Positions 48,235-57,442 of a stretch of 64,000 nucleotides of DNA are shown in pieces; positions within the stretch are counted from its first letter, which is position 1, and each line of letters begins with the position of its first letter. Source of the DNA: Kofleriaceae bacterium (GTDB lineage: Bacteria; Myxococcota_A; Polyangia; Haliangiales; Haliangiaceae); NCBI GenBank assembly GCA_013368795.1, contig JABFXX010000184.1, positions 1-64,000 of the forward strand, read 5' to 3'. The translations under genes were made by a program, and so were the position numbers. The notes under the pieces are model-generated. The model ran no database searches. It saw only the letters and a program-made list of their open reading frames with translations, and had not been told where the DNA came from.

Positions 48235-49593
48235 TCAACGCGTCCACGTGCGGCTGCCCGCGTGCTGGACGGTGAGCCCGACGTTCGCTGCAAAGCCCGT
48301 CGTATCCGGCGCGAGCCCGTCGAGCGCGGCGTAGTAGCTGCGCCCGAGCTCGAGGCTGAGCTTGGAGCTGAAGCCATCGCGCGCGTAGCTCGCGCCGAGC
48401 CCGATGCCGGCCGTCGACTCGTGGCGCAGCTCGTCGTCGACGAGTCGCGTGGTCCGCGCACCGAACACGCTCGCCACGAGTCCGAGCGCGCGCGGCACGT
48501 AGACCTCGCCGCTCACGCGATCCTCGAGTGCGACGGCACCGGTCATCGTCACGAACGGCTCGCGCTTGTACTGCGCGCCGAAGCCGCCCCACGTACGCGA
48601 CGAGTACCAACCGACGCCGCCGATCGTGATGCTGCCTTCCTCGGGATCGAGGCGCCGCGCGAGCTCGTCGCGATCGGGCATCGCGATCACCTCGCCCCAC
48701 CCGGCGTAGTACTGGGTTCCCGTGTACGGATCGACGCCGTCGACGCGCGTCATCCACACCGTGTCGAGATCGGTCGGGGCCGCCATCGGAAAATCGATCC
48801 GGCGGTGCTCGATGCCGAAGAACTCGAGCGACATCCCGGTCGTGTGCTCGGTGACACCGAGCATCGAGCCGCCGATCGTCGTCTCGAATCGCGTCGTGTC
48901 CTGCATCGCGATGTCGAGCCCGCCATGCAGAGGAATCACGTCGACGGCCCACGCGGTTGGCTTCTTCGGCTGCGTCTGGCCGGGCGCGCCGGTCTGCGCC
49001 TTCTCGCCGGCACCCTCGACGCGGATGAGGCGCGTTGCCAGCTCGATGCGCTCGCGCCCGTACAGCGAGCGTGCGAGCTCGGGACGTGCACCGAGGCGCG
49101 GCCGCGCCGCGAGCTCGCCGACGTGCGCGATCTCCATCGTCAGCGGGAAGAACGCGATGTTGCCGCGACCCTCGTCGATCACCGACTCCCTCATCTGCGC
49201 GGGCCCGATCTGCGCACCGGCGCGCGTGATGAGGCCCGTCGCACTCACGTCGCCGCCGACGCGCGAGCCCGCCACACCGGCGGTGAGCTCGACCTCGTAG
49301 CTCGGCTGTGTGTCGTCGCCACCGAACTGCAACCCGTAGCCGAGCTCGAGTCCCGCGTAGCCGGTCGCCGTGCTGCCGATACCGCTCTGGCTCGTGCCGC
49401 CGGCGCCGACCACGTAGCGAACTTCGAGCGACTGGCGCACGCGACTGAAGTCGACCTCGTTCATGCACGGCGAGCTCGTCGCCGGACCCTCGTCGGTCGT
49501 CACGTCCGTCGCGACGGTGTCGGGACATGCACTCGCGTGGCTCGCGACGAGGCTCGGGGCGGCAGCAGCAATCAGCAGGGCGGCGCGACGCAT
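48235..49593 (-). CDS. secreted hypothetical protein, probable outer-membrane beta-barrel
   Basis: Signal peptide MRRAALLIAAAAPSLVASHASA; alternating strand pattern through the C-terminus. Confidence 0.7.
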   Translation of the reverse strand: MRRAALLIAAAAPSLVASHASACPDTVATDVTTDEGPATSSPCMNEVDFSRVRQSLEVRYVVGAGGTSQSGIGSTATGYAGLELGYGLQFGGDDTQPSYEVELTAGVAGSRVGGDVSATGLITRAGAQIGPAQMRESVIDEGRGNIAFFPLTMEIAHVGELAARPRLGARPELARSLYGRERIELATRLIRVEGAGEKAQTGAPGQTQPKKPTAWAVDVIPLHGGLDIAMQDTTRFETTIGGSMLGVTEHTTGMSLEFFGIEHRRIDFPMAAPTDLDTVWMTRVDGVDPYTGTQYYAGWGEVIAMPDRDELARRLDPEEGSITIGGVGWYSSRTWGGFGAQYKREPFVTMTGAVALEDRVSGEVYVPRALGLVASVFGARTTRLVDDELRHESTAGIGLGASYARDGFSSKLSLELGRSYYAALDGLAPDTTGFAANVGLTVQHAGSRTWTR

Positions 49594-49702
49594 CGGGGTC
49601 GGCCGAATTGCAATGGCTGCTCCAGCCCCTGAGCCAAGCGTTGCGGCTACTTACCGGGCCGAGGTGTGCAGTTTCAACCGCCACGGCGGCAGGAACCGGC
49701 CA

Positions 49703-51370
49703 TCACTGCCAGTAGCGCGCGATCGCGAAGTCGTTGTCCGCGGAGCCGACGACAATCGCGCGCACCGCCGGGATCTGCGAATCGGTCTGGAGCGCGATCG
49801 CGTTCGCCTGATCGGGCTGCCCCGCCTGGGCCATCTCCGTCACCACGCGGCCACCGGTGCCGAACGAGTTGTCGAGCGTCCCGTCGGTGTTCAGGCGAAC
49901 GAGCGCGAAGTTGGGCGACTGGCTCGCTCCCTCGTACACCCAGCCGGCGAGGATCGGCTTGTTTCCGTCGAGGACGATCCCGTACGCCTCGTCCGAGTTC
50001 GTCGACGTGACCGCGGCGATCGAGCGGCCAAACGGCATCGCGACTGCACCCGACGGCGAGAGCTTCACGGCCGCGAAGTCGTGATTGATGTGACCGGCCA
50101 CGAACAGCTCGCCCGTCGGCGTGACCGCGATCGCGCGCGCCGCGCCGACCGTCGACTGGAACACGCCCGTCACGAGGCCCTGCATTCCGAACGTGGTGTC
50201 GAGCTGACCGTTCGCCGAGTAGCGCGCGACCGCGAAGTCGTTGTCGCCACCGACCGCATAGAACTTCTCGTTGCCAACGGGGTCACCGGGGTTGCTGGCG
50301 TCGCGCGCGACCGCGAGCGCGAAGATCACGTCGCGTCCAGTGCCCGCCCTGACCGGCGTGATCGCGATGCCCTGTGCTCCGAACGTCGTGTCGAGCGAGC
50401 CGTCGGGGAGAAAGCCGACCAGCGCGAAGTCGGTGTCGTACGGGATCGTGGCGCGATTGGTCTCGCCGCCGAGCACGATGCGGCCGTTCGCCTGCACGAT
50501 GACCGCGTACGCCACATCGAGGCCGCCGCCGACCGCCACCGTCGCCTTGCCATCTCCGCTGAACGTCGTGTCGGGCGATCCGTCGCTGTTGTAGCGCGCG
50601 ACCGCGAAGTCGAAGCTCGAACCCGGCATGGTCGCCATGCCGGCGACGACGATCTTACCGTCGGGCTGCACCGCGACCGCGTACGCGCTGTCGAGACTGC
50701 CGAAGTCGGTGAACACCTTGCCGTTAACGCCGAACGTCGTGTCGACGTTGCCGTCGCGATCGAGGCGCGTGACCGCGAAGTCACCACTGTGCACGGCGGA
50801 TGCGAACCCGGCGACGATGATCTTGCCGTCGGGCTGCACGGCCGTCGCGTACGCGGTGTCGCTGGCGCTGCCCATCGGCACCAGCTTCTTGCCGCCCGCG
50901 AAGGTCTGATCGATCGAACCCGGAAGACCGCGCACGGTCATCGTCGCCGTCGCGATGGACGTCAGCGTATCGGCGGTGCCTTTGATCGTGACCGTCGTCG
51001 GCAGCGAATGCGCCGCGGTCGTGGCGGTCATGAGCTCGAGCGTTCCCGTCGTCTCGCCAGCCGCGACCGTGACCGGCGGCGCGACGACGCCAGCGGGCAG
51101 TCCAGCGGCCTCGAGCGTGACAGCGCCGGCAAACGCGCCGTGCCGCGTGACATTCACCATCAACGATGTCGTCGTACCGGTGACGAGCGGGTGCTGCGAC
51201 CTCTGGAGGTTGACCTCGAACGAACCGGGATCCTCCGGCACCGCGGCGTCGGGGTCGCCGCTGCCACTGCCGCTGTCGACGGTGACGCCGGCATCCGGCG
51301 TATCTTGTTGAACAGGGGCCTCGGAGCACGCGACAAGAGTAAGCAAGGACAAGGCAAATCGAGACGTCAT
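49703..51370 (-). CDS. delta-60 repeat domain lipoprotein
   Basis: Repeats of the form AVQPDGKIVVAG...FAVARYNSDGSPDTTFSGDGK. Confidence 0.93.
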   Translation of the reverse strand: MTSRFALSLLTLVACSEAPVQQDTPDAGVTVDSGSGSGDPDAAVPEDPGSFEVNLQRSQHPLVTGTTTSLMVNVTRHGAFAGAVTLEAAGLPAGVVAPPVTVAAGETTGTLELMTATTAAHSLPTTVTIKGTADTLTSIATATMTVRGLPGSIDQTFAGGKKLVPMGSASDTAYATAVQPDGKIIVAGFASAVHSGDFAVTRLDRDGNVDTTFGVNGKVFTDFGSLDSAYAVAVQPDGKIVVAGMATMPGSSFDFAVARYNSDGSPDTTFSGDGKATVAVGGGLDVAYAVIVQANGRIVLGGETNRATIPYDTDFALVGFLPDGSLDTTFGAQGIAITPVRAGTGRDVIFALAVARDASNPGDPVGNEKFYAVGGDNDFAVARYSANGQLDTTFGMQGLVTGVFQSTVGAARAIAVTPTGELFVAGHINHDFAAVKLSPSGAVAMPFGRSIAAVTSTNSDEAYGIVLDGNKPILAGWVYEGASQSPNFALVRLNTDGTLDNSFGTGGRVVTEMAQAGQPDQANAIALQTDSQIPAVRAIVVGSADNDFAIARYWQ

Positions 51371-51483
51371 GGCCCGCCAAGTGATGCGAGCCGGCGTTTC
51401 GTTACACGTTCTCGTTTGGTGTGCGCCACGCCACATCGATCTCGCGTAGGGCGGTACCCTGGCGCGAGAGGGAGGGGATCGAG

Positions 51484-51849
51484 ATGACGGTGAAGCATGT
51501 GGTCGGGAGCCTGGCGCTGGTCCTTGCGCTCGGTGCCTGCAAGAAGGGCGGCGGCAGCGCCGACGTCGAGGCATTCATGAAGCTCGACAGCGACAAGGCG
51601 GTCGCGTTTGCGGCGGGCGGCACGGACTGCGAGGCGAAGGCGAAGAGCGTCGGCAACTGGCGCAAGGCGCACACGGCCGAATACAAGGCGCTGCAGAAGA
51701 AGCTCAACGAGCAGTGGCCGAAGGGTCAGCCGAAGGACGTGCTCGAGAAGTACGGCGCGAAGATGAAGGCGAACAAGCAGGTCGTCGTCGACGCGATGCT
51801 CGCGTGCAGCAACATCGGCAAGATGATGGACGAGACGAAGACCGAGTAA
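51484..51849 (+). CDS. small lipoprotein, hypothetical
   Basis: Lipobox LALGACKKGGG; RBS GGGAGGGGAT before ATG. Confidence 0.8.
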   Translation: MTVKHVVGSLALVLALGACKKGGGSADVEAFMKLDSDKAVAFAAGGTDCEAKAKSVGNWRKAHTAEYKALQKKLNEQWPKGQPKDVLEKYGAKMKANKQVVVDAMLACSNIGKMMDETKTE

Positions 51850-51921
51850 CCGGTCGTAGACGAGCGCGCGCGCCGAAAATTCACCTTAGATCCATATCGC
51901 TTGTGCCCCGTCTCAACCGGC

Positions 51922-52761
51922 ATGAGCACTCTGTTCTGGCTATCGTTCTTCTTCTCGCACTCGCCGAACGCGCACGCGTGCGAGGTGCGCGGCACGCCGC
52001 TCCTCGAGATCAAGCAGGGCTCCGAGGTCGATTCCACGACGACGACCAGGCGCATCTACAACACGGGCGCGTGGACGTTCGAGTCCGACAACGCGACCGC
52101 GCGCGGCTGCTTCTCGCGCACCGAGCTGACCTCGATCCGCCGCGCGCTCGCGCAGGCGACGTGGAAGGTCACGTCGAGCCAGATCGCATGCTTCGCCTAC
52201 GATCCGAACTTTACCGAGTACACGCTGAACGGCCGCCTCCGTTACACGCACCGCCTGTGCAGCGGCAAGACCGCCGACGCGGCGACGCTCGACGCGATCC
52301 ACTTCGTCGAGCAGGAGCTCGCGAACGACCTGCCTCCGCCGCCGCCTGCGCCCAAGCCGCCCGTCGACTCGTGTCGCGCGACCGGCACGCCGATCTTCGA
52401 GATCCGCAAGCGCTCCGAGGCGAAGGAGCCGACCTCGACGGTCGCGATCTACTCGACGGGCGCGTGGACGTTTCAGCCGATCGACGCCAGCGGTCGCGCC
52501 GGCGCACTGACCACCGGCTGCTTCGACAAGCCGACGCTGCGGTCCATTCGCAGCGCGGTGACTGACTCGCCGTGGACCGTCACGCGCAACGAGATCGTGT
52601 GCATGGCGTACTCGGCGTCGTTCACCGAGTACTACGTCAACGGCAAGTACGAGTACACCGCGCGCATGTGCGGCGAGCAGCGCCTCGACGCGACGAGCGC
52701 GGCAGCGATCACGAAGATCGACGCCGCGCTCGCGAAGGTGCTGCCGAAGCAGACTCGTTAG
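51922..52761 (+). CDS. secreted protein with two tandem homologous domains joined by a Pro-rich linker
   Basis: GTPLLEIKQ...NTGAWTF...GCF...CFAYDPNFTEYTLNGRLRYTHRLC and GTPIFEIRK...STGAWTF...GCF...CMAYSASFTEYYVNGKYEYTARMC; start within ORF 51901..52761. Confidence 0.75.
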   Translation: MSTLFWLSFFFSHSPNAHACEVRGTPLLEIKQGSEVDSTTTTRRIYNTGAWTFESDNATARGCFSRTELTSIRRALAQATWKVTSSQIACFAYDPNFTEYTLNGRLRYTHRLCSGKTADAATLDAIHFVEQELANDLPPPPPAPKPPVDSCRATGTPIFEIRKRSEAKEPTSTVAIYSTGAWTFQPIDASGRAGALTTGCFDKPTLRSIRSAVTDSPWTVTRNEIVCMAYSASFTEYYVNGKYEYTARMCGEQRLDATSAAAITKIDAALAKVLPKQTR

Positions 52762-53402
52762 TTCACGTTCGTCGGTACTTCGTAGAACCGCAGCTGCGCG
52801 ATGCGCAGGCCGTTGTTGTCGTACTGCCAGAAGTAGTCGCTCAGGCGGTCGTCGAACAGCGGCACGCGTTCGACCGTACCGTCGCCGTCGATATCGGCCA
52901 TCACGTACAGCAGTGCCGACGAGACGTTCGTGAACTTCGACTTGCCCTTCGTGCGCAGGAGCAGGCTCGACTGGTTGCTGCAGATGGTCTCGCCCGTCGT
53001 CGGATCGGTCGCACAGGTGGTCGTCGTCGACGATCCGCCGGGCGTGCCGAGTGCGCGCGAGTACACGGAGTACGACGTGACGCCGTCGTTGTCCGCATCG
53101 GGTGCGGGTAACTGGAATGCACCGGTGCCATCGGTCGCGTTCGCGTCGATGACCGCGAACTCGCCTTCGCCGAGGTTGATCTTCGCGCTTCCTGAGAGCG
53201 GGACGAAGATCCGATGACCATCGCCGCCAGTCAGGTTGGGTGACTTACCCTTCTCGACGCCGATGATGTTGAGGTTGTAGTGGGCCCCCGACGGCGCGCC
53301 ATTTCCCGCCGCGAGCTCGTCGAGGCCGATTTGTGTGTCGTCGCCCGTGGCACAGGCGGAAAGCGAGACGGCGAGCGTGACGATCGAAAGCAGACGTTGC
53401 AT
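52758..53402 (-). CDS. secreted hypothetical lipoprotein
   Basis: MQRLLSIVTLAVSLSACATGDD lipobox; DADNDGV and ADIDGDGTVERVPLFDDRL segments. Confidence 0.75.
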   Translation of the reverse strand: MQRLLSIVTLAVSLSACATGDDTQIGLDELAAGNGAPSGAHYNLNIIGVEKGKSPNLTGGDGHRIFVPLSGSAKINLGEGEFAVIDANATDGTGAFQLPAPDADNDGVTSYSVYSRALGTPGGSSTTTTCATDPTTGETICSNQSSLLLRTKGKSKFTNVSSALLYVMADIDGDGTVERVPLFDDRLSDYFWQYDNNGLRIAQLRFYEVPTNVN

Positions 53403-53660
53403 CGAGGTACCTCCTGACCGTCGGCCTCGTGCAAGACGAGCGCCCGACGAGAACGCGCGCGTTCGCCATCGATCGCGCGTCGACTGGGGAGAACACATCC
53501 CGCTCGCCGAGGAACGACTACCCACGTCGACGAGAATTGGTCGGCACGATCACGGCGCTCGTCGACGTTGCGAAGCCGATGCACAAGTGCCGCGTCTTAC
53601 GGGCTCATCTGCGGTGTGCGTGAAAATCCGAGTATGCACCGCGAGTGTTAGGCTCGCGGC

Positions 53661-54134
53661 GTGTTGTCATCGGCCGCGCCGTCTACGGTCGCCTCGTCTC
53701 TTCAGCGCTGGATTCTCCCGTCCGCCGAGATCCTCACCGTCGGGATCCCGTTCTGCGCGTTCAAGCTGCTCACCGGGCACATCGCGCTCGGCTCGCCATT
53801 CGCGCCGCTCGGCTACGCGCTGCTCGCGCTCGGCAGCATCGACCTCGTGCTCAACCTGGTCAACCTCGTCGCGCTGCTCGCGATGCGTCGCCGGATCAGC
53901 GCGGTGTGCCTGACCGAGGCTGCGCTGCGCCGGCGGGGCAGTGACGATATCGGCCTCGCGCTCGACGTCTTCCTGTCGTTCGGCCTCGTCGCGCTCGTCG
54001 TCGGCTGCGGCTTGCTCCTGCGTCTGCCTGCGTGGGCACTGCCGATCTGGAACATCGCCGTCGTGCTCAACGTCCTCGGTGCCGGCGTCGGCCGCCTGTT
54101 CGACGCCGTGCGCCGCGACCGCGCAGCGGCGTAG
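53661..54134 (+). CDS. small multi-pass membrane protein
   Basis: Hydrophobic helices; GTG start. Confidence 0.65.
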   Translation: MLSSAAPSTVASSLQRWILPSAEILTVGIPFCAFKLLTGHIALGSPFAPLGYALLALGSIDLVLNLVNLVALLAMRRRISAVCLTEAALRRRGSDDIGLALDVFLSFGLVALVVGCGLLLRLPAWALPIWNIAVVLNVLGAGVGRLFDAVRRDRAAA

Positions 54135-54210
54135 GTGTACGAATGCTGCACCATGCAGCTGTCACATGTTGTGAGGGCAGCTAGGTCGGGCCGTGACCGA
54201 AGATCGGGGC

Positions 54211-54558
54211 ATGGGGACCTTCGTGAAGATCGTGGCGTCGCTGGTACTGGTGACGGCGTGTGCACAACCGAACGAGAGCTCGACGACGGCAGAGCTCACC
54301 GCGTGGGACGAGGCGCTGCCGGCGCTCTCGTCGACGTGCGCGGCTTGCCATGGCGGGTCTGGGCAGGTGGCGGGAATCGACTTCCTCGCCGGTAGCTCGA
54401 GCGAGGAGATCCGGCAGACCCTCATCGCGTCGGGCGTGATCGACTTCGCGAATCCGTACGCCAGCCGGATCCTGACCAAGGGAATTCACGAAGGCCCGTG
54501 GTTCAGCGCCGAGCAGGTCGACGCGATCCTGGCGTGGATCGAGAGCGAGCAGCCCTGA
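54211..54558 (+). CDS. small c-type cytochrome-like lipoprotein
   Basis: Lipobox VTACAQ; STCAACHGGSG haem motif. Confidence 0.75.
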   Translation: MGTFVKIVASLVLVTACAQPNESSTTAELTAWDEALPALSSTCAACHGGSGQVAGIDFLAGSSSEEIRQTLIASGVIDFANPYASRILTKGIHEGPWFSAEQVDAILAWIESEQP

Positions 54559-55084
54559 GCCCAGCGTCGAGCTGAGAAAACATCTGCGCGAGCCTGCCGC
54601 GTCCTTCGCGACGAGCCGGCATGCGCCCCACGAGCTTGCGAAGCGGCGGCGTCGCGCGGCGGAGCGCCAGCTGGAGCTCCTTGTCTCCGACGCGCGGATC
54701 ATCTGCCGCGAGCTCGCGCGCGTGTGCCGCATACACGATCGGTCCGAGGAGATGATTGATCTGATGCGGCGTGGCGATCGGGTGCGTGTACGCGCTCGCC
54801 GCGGCGAGGCCTGCTGCGCGAGCGGCGGCAGAGGCGATCGGGTCGCGGACCTCGCGCGACGCCGCGAGTGCGCCCCACGCCAGTGCTCGCAGGCTCGCCG
54901 TGCGCTTGCCGCTGCGCGCGAATGCTCTCGCTCCCTCGATCGCGTTGCGCGCACGCGTGTCGGAACGGGCCACCGCTTCGAACAGCGGCAGCGCTCGCGC
55001 GGCGGACGCGGCAGCCCAGCGCGCGACGACGCGGAGATCCGTCTCGGTCAGCGTCAGCCGCTTGGCGGGTTTCTTCGCTTGCAT
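54503..55084 (-). CDS. putative immunity protein (Imm-5-like, Ala-rich helical)
   Basis: RVVARWAAASAARALPLFEAV...TRARNAIEGARAFARSGK...AYTHPIATPHQINHLLGPIVYAAHA pattern. Confidence 0.55.
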   Translation of the reverse strand: MQAKKPAKRLTLTETDLRVVARWAAASAARALPLFEAVARSDTRARNAIEGARAFARSGKRTASLRALAWGALAASREVRDPIASAAARAAGLAAASAYTHPIATPHQINHLLGPIVYAAHARELAADDPRVGDKELQLALRRATPPLRKLVGRMPARREGRGRLAQMFSQLDAGLRAARSRSTPGSRRPARR

Positions 55085-55124
55085 CGTGGCGCGCAGCTTA
55101 CTCGCTGCGAGCGCCTCGGCCGAA

Positions 55125-55505
55125 CTACTGCTTCGTGCTCGCGTCGACCTTCTCGTTCGCGGCACGGGCCTTCGCGGCTGCGCTGAAGACCGGGCAGTCG
55201 GAGTTCGTCAGCACCCAGACCGCATCGTTGAGGCAGAGATCGAGGTCGAACAGGTCGCAGGTAGCGCCGGTCTCGTCGATCACGCGCGCGTCGAAGGTGT
55301 CGCACCCAACATCGAGGCTGAACGACTCGCCAGGAAGCAGGACGTCACCGTGGAGAAGGTTGGGGCCAAAGTCCGGGTTGTCGATCTCGGTGAGTCGAAT
55401 GTCCACGATCGCAAAATCGGAGTGGTTCTCGACCGTCAGGGAGCCCGAGTCATCAGTGCACGAAGCGAGCGCAACGACCAGAGCAAGACAGATGTTGAGG
55501 CGCAT
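55125..55505 (-). CDS. secreted small lipoprotein, hypothetical
   Basis: MRLNICLALVVALASCTDDSG lipobox; cysteine-rich beta domain. Confidence 0.75.
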   Translation of the reverse strand: MRLNICLALVVALASCTDDSGSLTVENHSDFAIVDIRLTEIDNPDFGPNLLHGDVLLPGESFSLDVGCDTFDARVIDETGATCDLFDLDLCLNDAVWVLTNSDCPVFSAAAKARAANEKVDASTKQ

Positions 55506-55666
55506 CCAGCACGGAACAGCAATGTCCATGCCGGGCAAATCGCATCCATGCATTGGACGTGCATCGCGCGGAGCGTGCGCAGATGCCGCAGCCGCCTCTC
55601 CGGCGCTCGGTCGCAGTACCGAAGTGTCGACTCGCGGTGGGCACGCTGGTGGCATCAATCGAATCG

Positions 55667-56599
55667 GTGACAGCGCACATCAAGACGGGAACTGCAGCGT
55701 GGGCAGACCGCAGCCTCGTCGAGAGCGGCTTCTATCCCGACGACGTGCGTAGCCCCGAGGCCAAGCTGCGCTACTACGCCTCGCAGTTTCCGATCGTCGA
55801 GAACGACTCCACCTACTGGGCGTTTCCAGATGCCGACCGCATTGCCACCTGGGCCAACCGCGCACCCGATGGCTTCACGATGAGCATCAAGGCGCATGCA
55901 CTACTGACGCAGCACTACGCGAGCGCGCGCGGCCTTCCCCGTGATGTACGCGATGGCCTGTCACGCGAGCTGCGCGCGAAGCCGCATCTCTATCCGAAGG
56001 ATCTCGGCCCCGAGGTCATGCGCGAGCTCACGCGCCGGTTTCGTGACGCCCTCGCGCCACTCGAGGACGCCGGCAAGCTCGGCGTCGTGCTGTTTCAGTT
56101 CCCGGTCTGGTTCCCGATCTCCGCGGCGAACAAGGCCGAGCTCGAGCGCATCCGCGATGCATTCGCCGATCTCCGCGTCGCGATCGAGCTGCGCAACGAG
56201 ACCTGGATGTCCGAGGACAATCGTAACGAGACGCTCGAGCTCCTCGCCGACAACGATCTCATCTATGTCTGCGTCGACGAGCCGCAGGGCTTCGTCGCGT
56301 CGATTCCACCCGTCGTTGCCGCGACCAGCGAGACCGCCGTCATCCGCATGCACGGCCGCAACCCCGCGCGCTGGCGCGACCGCTCGCATGGCCGCCGCAG
56401 TCCCGGCTGGCCGTACCTCTACTCGCACGACGAGCTTGCCGAGTGGGCGTCGCGCATCCGCGCCCTGGCCTCACGCACCGACGAGGTGCACGTGATCTTC
56501 AGCAACGCGCCGCTGCCCAATGCCGTCCGCAACGCGCAGGAGCTCGCCGACATGCTCGCGCACCCGGCGATCGAGCCCACCGAGCACCACGCCCGCTGA
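55667..56599 (+). CDS. DUF72-family protein
   Basis: IKTGTAAWADRSLVESGFYP, LRYYASQFPIVENDSTYWAFP, RMHGRNPARWRDRS motifs; GTG start at 55667 likely. Confidence 0.92.
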   Translation: MTAHIKTGTAAWADRSLVESGFYPDDVRSPEAKLRYYASQFPIVENDSTYWAFPDADRIATWANRAPDGFTMSIKAHALLTQHYASARGLPRDVRDGLSRELRAKPHLYPKDLGPEVMRELTRRFRDALAPLEDAGKLGVVLFQFPVWFPISAANKAELERIRDAFADLRVAIELRNETWMSEDNRNETLELLADNDLIYVCVDEPQGFVASIPPVVAATSETAVIRMHGRNPARWRDRSHGRRSPGWPYLYSHDELAEWASRIRALASRTDEVHVIFSNAPLPNAVRNAQELADMLAHPAIEPTEHHAR

Positions 56600-56607
56600 C
56601 CAGAGCG

Positions 56608-57342
56608 CTATTGCTGTTGAATGCCGTGCGGCGGTGCCGCGTTGACGAGCACGCCGGCACGACAGCGCACATTCACGGTCGAGAACGTCAGCCCGTCCTT
56701 CGCTGCCGAGAGCGTGTATTCCCCGACCGGGACGTTCGTGAACACCACGCCGCCATCGATGGACGTCGCGGTGAGCGCGCGGTCTGGAAACGGCACTTCC
56801 CCGTACGCGAAGTAGATCGGCCCGGAGCTCGCGGGCAGCGGCGGGTCGATCGTGACGGTTGCGCCCTCGACGCCCAGCGCATCGCCGCCGTAGGGCTCGG
56901 TGCCGGCACGCGATACGGTGGTGCTGATCTGGCAGCGCGTCGGATCCACCGTCACGCGCACGAGCGTCGCCAGGAGGTCGACCGTGTCATGGGTCGGGAC
57001 CTGGAACCCGAGCATCGCGATGCCGTCGCTCGTGATGTCGAGCGTCGCGCTCTGGTTCGGATAGAAGCCCTCCTGCGCGACCGAGAACGTCGCGGGGCCG
57101 CCGCTCGGGGCTTCGATCGAGAAGGTCCCATCGGTCGCGATGGTGGCGGTGACGGTCGGCGATTCGGTGACCGAGACGGTCGCGCCGCCGAGCGTGAGCC
57201 CCGCGGTATTTGGGCCGAACACGAAGGCATGGCCGGTGATCATCGCGGGCGGACCATCGTTGGGGAGCCAGCTCGCGGTCGGATCGGCGGGGTCACCACA
57301 CGCAGGGACAAGCAAGGCGAAGATGGCGGCTACTTTGTGCAC
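56608..57342 (-). CDS. carboxypeptidase-regulatory-like domain lipoprotein
   Basis: Lipobox VPACGD; ITGHAFVFGPNTAGLTLGGATVSV...DGTFSIEAPSG pattern. Confidence 0.75.
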   Translation of the reverse strand: MHKVAAIFALLVPACGDPADPTASWLPNDGPPAMITGHAFVFGPNTAGLTLGGATVSVTESPTVTATIATDGTFSIEAPSGGPATFSVAQEGFYPNQSATLDITSDGIAMLGFQVPTHDTVDLLATLVRVTVDPTRCQISTTVSRAGTEPYGGDALGVEGATVTIDPPLPASSGPIYFAYGEVPFPDRALTATSIDGGVVFTNVPVGEYTLSAAKDGLTFSTVNVRCRAGVLVNAAPPHGIQQQ

Positions 57343-57442
57343 GGCGGCACGCTATCTCGAATTGGTCGAGGAGGCGCGCCGGCGCTGCGCCCGACGAACA
57401 CCGTAACGCCCGACGCTACACGTGCTCACCCGTTCGGGCACC

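Noticed and set aside
49463-51487. 674-aa plus-strand ORF
   Set aside because: Antisense to the delta-60 repeat gene; its repetitive appearance mirrors the real repeats on the other strand.
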